DNA of 64,000 nucleotides from Bacteroidetes bacterium 43-93 (lineage in GTDB: Bacteria; Bacteroidota; Bacteroidia; Chitinophagales; Chitinophagaceae). The notes beneath the pieces are model-generated. The model saw only the letters and a program-made list of their open reading frames with translations, did not search any database and was not told where the DNA came from. The stretch is from the NCBI GenBank assembly GCA_001897855.1, contig MKUO01000018.1:1-64000 (forward strand). The letters run 5' to 3'. This document shows, in pieces, positions 60,781 to 64,000 of the stretch. The translations under genes were made by a program, and so were the position numbers. Position 1 is the first letter of the stretch, and each line of letters starts with the position of its first letter.

Positions 60781-61488
60781 ATGCGTTTACGCCAATTTAT
60801 ATATATACTGTTATTAACGATCTCGGCATTCTCGGCTCAGGCAAAGAGTATCGTCATCAATATGGCTGAGCACGATGACAAGGCTTACTACTTCGGCATT
60901 ACAATGGGGTTCAATTACTCCATGTTCCGTTTTAAGTATAGTCAATCATTTGCACAAACAGATACCTTTAAAAATATCACCAGCAGGTTTGGTCCCGGCT
61001 TTAATCTTGGCCTGATGGGCAATCTGCGCCTCACTAAGTTTGTTGACCTGCGTTTTGTACCAACGTTGATATTCGCCGAAAAGCCTGTATCCCTGATCGC
61101 AACCAGTAGTGTAGGTAACGATAGCGGTGTAGATCGGCAGGTCGAATCTATATATATGCATTTGCCATTGCAACTGAAATTCAAGAGCGACCGTATTAAG
61201 AACTTTCGCTTTTACGCGGTCGGCGGCGGAAAGCTGGATATAGACTTGGCGGCAAATGCCCGTTCACGCAGGCAGGACGAGTTCATTAAAGTGAAGCCTA
61301 TTGACATTGGTTATGAAATAGGTGTTGGTTTTGAGTTCTACTACCCTAATTTCATTTTCTCCCCGGAAATAAAGCTCAGCCAGGGGTTAATGAACGCGCA
61401 ATATAAAGACCCCAAAATACCCCTCAGCAATGCCCTCGAAAATATGACTACGCGAATGATAGTCATATCCATCCATATCGAAGGTTAG
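60781..61488 (+). CDS. porT: PorT-like outer-membrane barrel of type IX secretion
   Basis: A 235-residue barrel protein with a signal peptide (1-22, ending AQAK). The YYFGITMGFNYSMFRFKYS start, GPGFNLGLMGNLRLTKFVDLRFVPTLIFAEK and the end EIKLSQGLMNAQYKD...MTTRMIVISIHIEG follow the PorT/SprT pattern, needed for T9SS secretion. Other small outer-membrane barrels share the fold, so the name is probable rather than certain. In several Bacteroidota porT neighbours ubiE; here menG lies 7 kb away. Confidence 0.75.
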   Translation: MRLRQFIYILLLTISAFSAQAKSIVINMAEHDDKAYYFGITMGFNYSMFRFKYSQSFAQTDTFKNITSRFGPGFNLGLMGNLRLTKFVDLRFVPTLIFAEKPVSLIATSSVGNDSGVDRQVESIYMHLPLQLKFKSDRIKNFRFYAVGGGKLDIDLAANARSRRQDEFIKVKPIDIGYEIGVGFEFYYPNFIFSPEIKLSQGLMNAQYKDPKIPLSNALENMTTRMIVISIHIEG

Positions 61489-61576
61489 CGCTTTTCCTTT
61501 TTTCGAAAATCTAATTCCTTTTTTAGCAAATTACAGTACGGTGACAAACATAGTTTTGCCAGCATAAAACCATATT

Positions 61577-61906
61577 ATGCAAAAGAACTTTGTTGCCATC
61601 AATTATATACAATGCACACCTGAATACAGGGAACGTTTTGAATATCTATTCGGGTCAAGAGCACGCGCTATAGATACGATACCGGGATTTATAGAGATGC
61701 ATGTGCTTCGCCCGGCAAACGAAAAAGATGCTTACCTTGTTGTTAGTTATTGGGAAACGGAAGACGCATTCAATACATGGACAAAATCTCCGGAATTTAT
61801 GGAGGGCCATAAACGGGGCTTTGCTGATATTGCAAAAGCTAAACAGGAAGGAACGCCTCCGCCAATGACCAGCGATTTTAAAATCTATCATATCATTGCA
61901 GACTAA
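61577..61906 (+). CDS. IsdG/HmoA-like haem monooxygenase (ABM domain)
   Basis: A 109-residue dimeric ferredoxin-like domain of the antibiotic biosynthesis monooxygenase superfamily. Asn9, Trp68 and His78 occupy the positions of the IsdG haem-degrading triad (N7, W67, H77), within FVAINYIQ and FNTWTKSPEFMEGHKRGF, so haem breakdown and iron release is the best guess. A non-haem ABM role is possible. Its stop overlaps the start of the 41-residue membrane peptide (TAATG), indicating coupled translation. Confidence 0.85.
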   Translation: MQKNFVAINYIQCTPEYRERFEYLFGSRARAIDTIPGFIEMHVLRPANEKDAYLVVSYWETEDAFNTWTKSPEFMEGHKRGFADIAKAKQEGTPPPMTSDFKIYHIIAD

Positions 61907-62031
61907 TGAATGAGAAGGCTTCTTCAAACAGAACTGTAAGGTGGATCCGAAAAATTGGATTCTGGGGCTTTTTATTCTTTCTTATAAAAGGCCTTTTATG
62001 GCTGGCCGCAGGTTATTTTATAATTAAGTAA
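61906..62031 (+). CDS. 41-residue single-span membrane protein
   Basis: ATG at 61906 overlaps the stop of the monooxygenase gene. The frame encodes a basic N-terminus (MNEKASSNRTVRWIRK) and one aromatic-rich hydrophobic helix (IGFWGFLFFLIKGLLWLAAG) ending YFIIK. The pattern FWGFxFFLIKGLLWL is one I associate with very small Bacteroidota membrane proteins that are often unannotated. Function unknown; overlap suggests partnership with the monooxygenase. Confidence 0.65.
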   Translation: MNEKASSNRTVRWIRKIGFWGFLFFLIKGLLWLAAGYFIIK

Positions 62032-62163
62032 CCCTTTAAATACAGGCGTTTATCGTACGGGGCAAAAACGAGGGCTCTTAACATTAGCTTCATCTTTAGT
62101 TAACCCGCCGTACACACAGAGTTAACAGCAGAGCGGCACTTTTGGGGCAATTAAATACCTTTT

Positions 62164-64000
62164 ATGAGAAAGATTTTACTTGCTTCAATCGGCATGCTGA
62201 CTGCCGGTTTAAGTCCATTTTATGGCTCAGCGCAAATTACCCTGCAGAAGGATTATAAGAACTATAATTCTCCTGCTATCGGTACCTTCCAGGGTATCAA
62301 TTTCAGGGAAGCCGGTTTTTCGGGCTTGTATGCTATTCCCGGCACAGATGGTAAAGAATTCTGGACATGTTCTGACAGGGGTGTAAACATTGATGCAGGT
62401 AGTGCTAACCCTTCCGGATGCACTCCTACTTATGACAAGATCTACGCATTCCCCAATTATGCCCCGAAGATCCATAGGATCCGTATCAATGGCGACTCTA
62501 TCCAGATCCTGCAAACTATTGCTATCAGGCGCCCCAACGGCACTCCTGCTACCGGTATTATCAACCCTACAGGCCTGGGAAGTACGGCTACAGAAGTTGC
62601 ATCTACGGATACGGTACTAAACTGCGCTAATTTCAACCTGAAAGTAGCTGCTAAAGATACTTTCGGTATCGATTGCGAAGGTATTATTGTTGATAAAGAT
62701 GGCTACTTCTGGCTTTGTGAAGAAGGCGGCCCAACTATCTGGAAGCTGAACAGGAATGGTGTCCTGGTAAAAAGATTTACACCTTACGCTAACCTCGGGG
62801 GTGCACAGTCTGTTGATGTGCAGATAGACACTGCCTACAGGTACCGTAAAAACAATCGTGGTTTTGAAGGTATTACGCTGGCGCCAAATGGTAAGATCTA
62901 TGCCATGATCCAGAGCCCGCTTTTATACCCCAACAAAACAATTGGCGAATCATCAAGGATGCACAGGCTGCTGGAAATTGACCCTGTAACAAACGCTACG
63001 CGCATGTTTGTATACATGAATGATGGTGTTATTGGTACAGGCAGCAACCAGATCCGTCTGAAAGACTGGAAGCTGAGCGATATTGCGGCTATCAACGACA
63101 GCACCTTCCTTGTTATGGAAGCTGCTGCAAGAGGTACAACAGACATCAAAAGGTTGTATAAAATAAGCATTAACGGGGCTACTGTGATAACGTCCGGTTT
63201 ATACAATGGCTCTACAGTAGAAGCGCTTGACTCTGCAGGCCTTGTTACAAACAGCATCGTACCTGTAAGAAAAACATTAGTAATAGATCTGCTGGCTAAC
63301 AACTGGCCATCAGCATTAGACAAAGCAGAAGGCGTTGCTATAGTTAACGATAGCACAATCGCCATCTGCAACGACAATGATTATGGCCAGTCTTCACCTG
63401 CTGAAAATGGTATTGCTACTGCTAGTAACAATCTGAGCCATCTTGTGATCTATAGCCTGAAAGGCAGCAATAAGCTGTCCAATTATGTTCAGACTAATAC
63501 TACTATATCTCAGGGTGCTACAGGTATCAGCAGTAGCGCAACGCCTTACCTGGTGCCAACAATACCGGGTGCATGGTATAAATCTATCCTTACTACAACA
63601 GACAAGGTGAATGGTTACATGATGGCCGGTATACCTGATGGCCTTGGCATCTTCGATAACTACGATGGTACTTTTACTATGGTTTCAAACCAGGAATTAG
63701 GTAATACGCAAGGTGCTACCCATGCATGGGGTTCTAAAGGTTCATTTGTTTCTAAATGGATCATCAAAAAATCAGACCTTTCTGTTGTGTATGGTGGCGA
63801 TCTTACACAAAAAGTATTCCTGTGGAATCCGCTTACAAGCAGTTATGTAGCTTATAATGCTGCTTCCCCTTCTGCAAATGCTGCCTTTAGCCGTTTCTGC
63901 TCTGCAGACCTGGCTCCCGTGTCTGCTTACTACAATGCAGCAACTGGTCTTGGTACACAGGAACGCATCTTCCTTGACGGTGAAGAAAGTGGCGACGAAG
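62164..64000 (+). CDS. exported phytase-esterase-like / PhoX-like protein (3' end outside window)
   Basis: An open frame of at least 612 codons from ATG 62164 that runs off the window. It starts with a signal peptide (MRKILLASIGMLTAGLSPFYGSAQ). Residues about 30-390 look like the beta-propeller esterase-like domain of phytase (FSGLYAIPGTDGKEFWTCSDRG, IDCEGIIVDKDGYFWLCEEGG, NRGFEGITLAPNGKIYAMIQ, LDKAEGVAIVND). From about 470 a second part (TFTMVSNQELGNTQGATHAWG, FSRFCSADLAPVSAYYNA, RIFLDGEESGDE) resembles the DUF839/PhoX phosphatase propeller. Two propellers in tandem would be a surface or periplasmic phosphoesterase; a T9SS sorting domain may follow beyond the edge. Inferred, not tested. Confidence 0.8.
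   Translation, partial: MRKILLASIGMLTAGLSPFYGSAQITLQKDYKNYNSPAIGTFQGINFREAGFSGLYAIPGTDGKEFWTCSDRGVNIDAGSANPSGCTPTYDKIYAFPNYAPKIHRIRINGDSIQILQTIAIRRPNGTPATGIINPTGLGSTATEVASTDTVLNCANFNLKVAAKDTFGIDCEGIIVDKDGYFWLCEEGGPTIWKLNRNGVLVKRFTPYANLGGAQSVDVQIDTAYRYRKNNRGFEGITLAPNGKIYAMIQSPLLYPNKTIGESSRMHRLLEIDPVTNATRMFVYMNDGVIGTGSNQIRLKDWKLSDIAAINDSTFLVMEAAARGTTDIKRLYKISINGATVITSGLYNGSTVEALDSAGLVTNSIVPVRKTLVIDLLANNWPSALDKAEGVAIVNDSTIAICNDNDYGQSSPAENGIATASNNLSHLVIYSLKGSNKLSNYVQTNTTISQGATGISSSATPYLVPTIPGAWYKSILTTTDKVNGYMMAGIPDGLGIFDNYDGTFTMVSNQELGNTQGATHAWGSKGSFVSKWIIKKSDLSVVYGGDLTQKVFLWNPLTSSYVAYNAASPSANAAFSRFCSADLAPVSAYYNAATGLGTQERIFLDGEESGDE

Overview
The window is a stretch of chromosome from a member of the Bacteroidota, most likely a Chitinophagaceae-type bacterium (Chitinophagales). 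The sequence shows this in several ways: Bacteroidota promoters with a TAnnTTTG -7 box (one with TTTG exactly 19 nt upstream), gliding/type IX secretion genes (gldE, gldF, gldG, a PorT-like barrel), proteins with C-terminal type IX sorting domains, the MurF-alanine racemase fusion, an LptD-type LPS assembly protein, a menaquinone methyltransferase, and lipoproteins with Bacteroidota-like lipoboxes. I see no rRNA, tRNA, transposase, prophage or CRISPR array. Coding density is high and most operons end in clear hairpin-T terminators.

Layout. 1-2.3 kb is the most accessory-looking part: a small GIY-YIG protein with a REP-like hairpin against its start, a PadR regulator/membrane protein operon, and two intergenic arrays with 7-bp periodicity on either side of that operon. 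2.3-7.4 kb holds three DEAD-box RNA helicases. 7.5-11.7 kb is a tight four-gene exported redox operon (outer-membrane barrel, Tat/Rieske protein, imelysin lipoprotein, dihaem cytochrome lipoprotein), followed by a CzcA-type metal RND pump. 15-23 kb: YceI, threonine aldolase, a ComEA-like protein, an acyl-CoA dehydrogenase, a TPR/LuxR sensor-like regulator, half a transketolase, then mutY-ssb-gldE. 24.7-33.7 kb: a SirB1-like protein, topA, a type IX cargo protein, proline dehydrogenase, ftsB-like/eno, mnmA. 33.8-37 kb is an overlapping aroB-aroA-aroC operon. 37-43 kb: an EGF-like lipoprotein, a cell-wall amidase divergent from lptD, and a 2-oxoacid dehydrogenase E2. 43-50 kb: murF-alr and the gldF-gldG-DUF4340 operon. 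50-64 kb: an M23 peptidase, a class D beta-lactamase, menG, engB, an AT-rich pair of membrane proteins, lptB-GH3, metF, a 1-Cys peroxiredoxin, porT, a haem-monooxygenase-like protein with a 41-residue membrane peptide, and a truncated phytase-esterase/PhoX-like exported protein.

Together the genes are mainly envelope biogenesis (LptB/LptD, MurF-Alr, amidase, M23 peptidase, FtsB, Gld/Por) and core metabolism. The best candidates for something new are the porin-Rieske-imelysin-dihaem operon, the 7-bp arrays and REP/GIY-YIG pair, the lptB-GH3 gene pair, the GT-C-like AT-rich pair, and the recurring promoters that leave almost no 5' leader. Families were recognised by eye from motifs; no database search was run.
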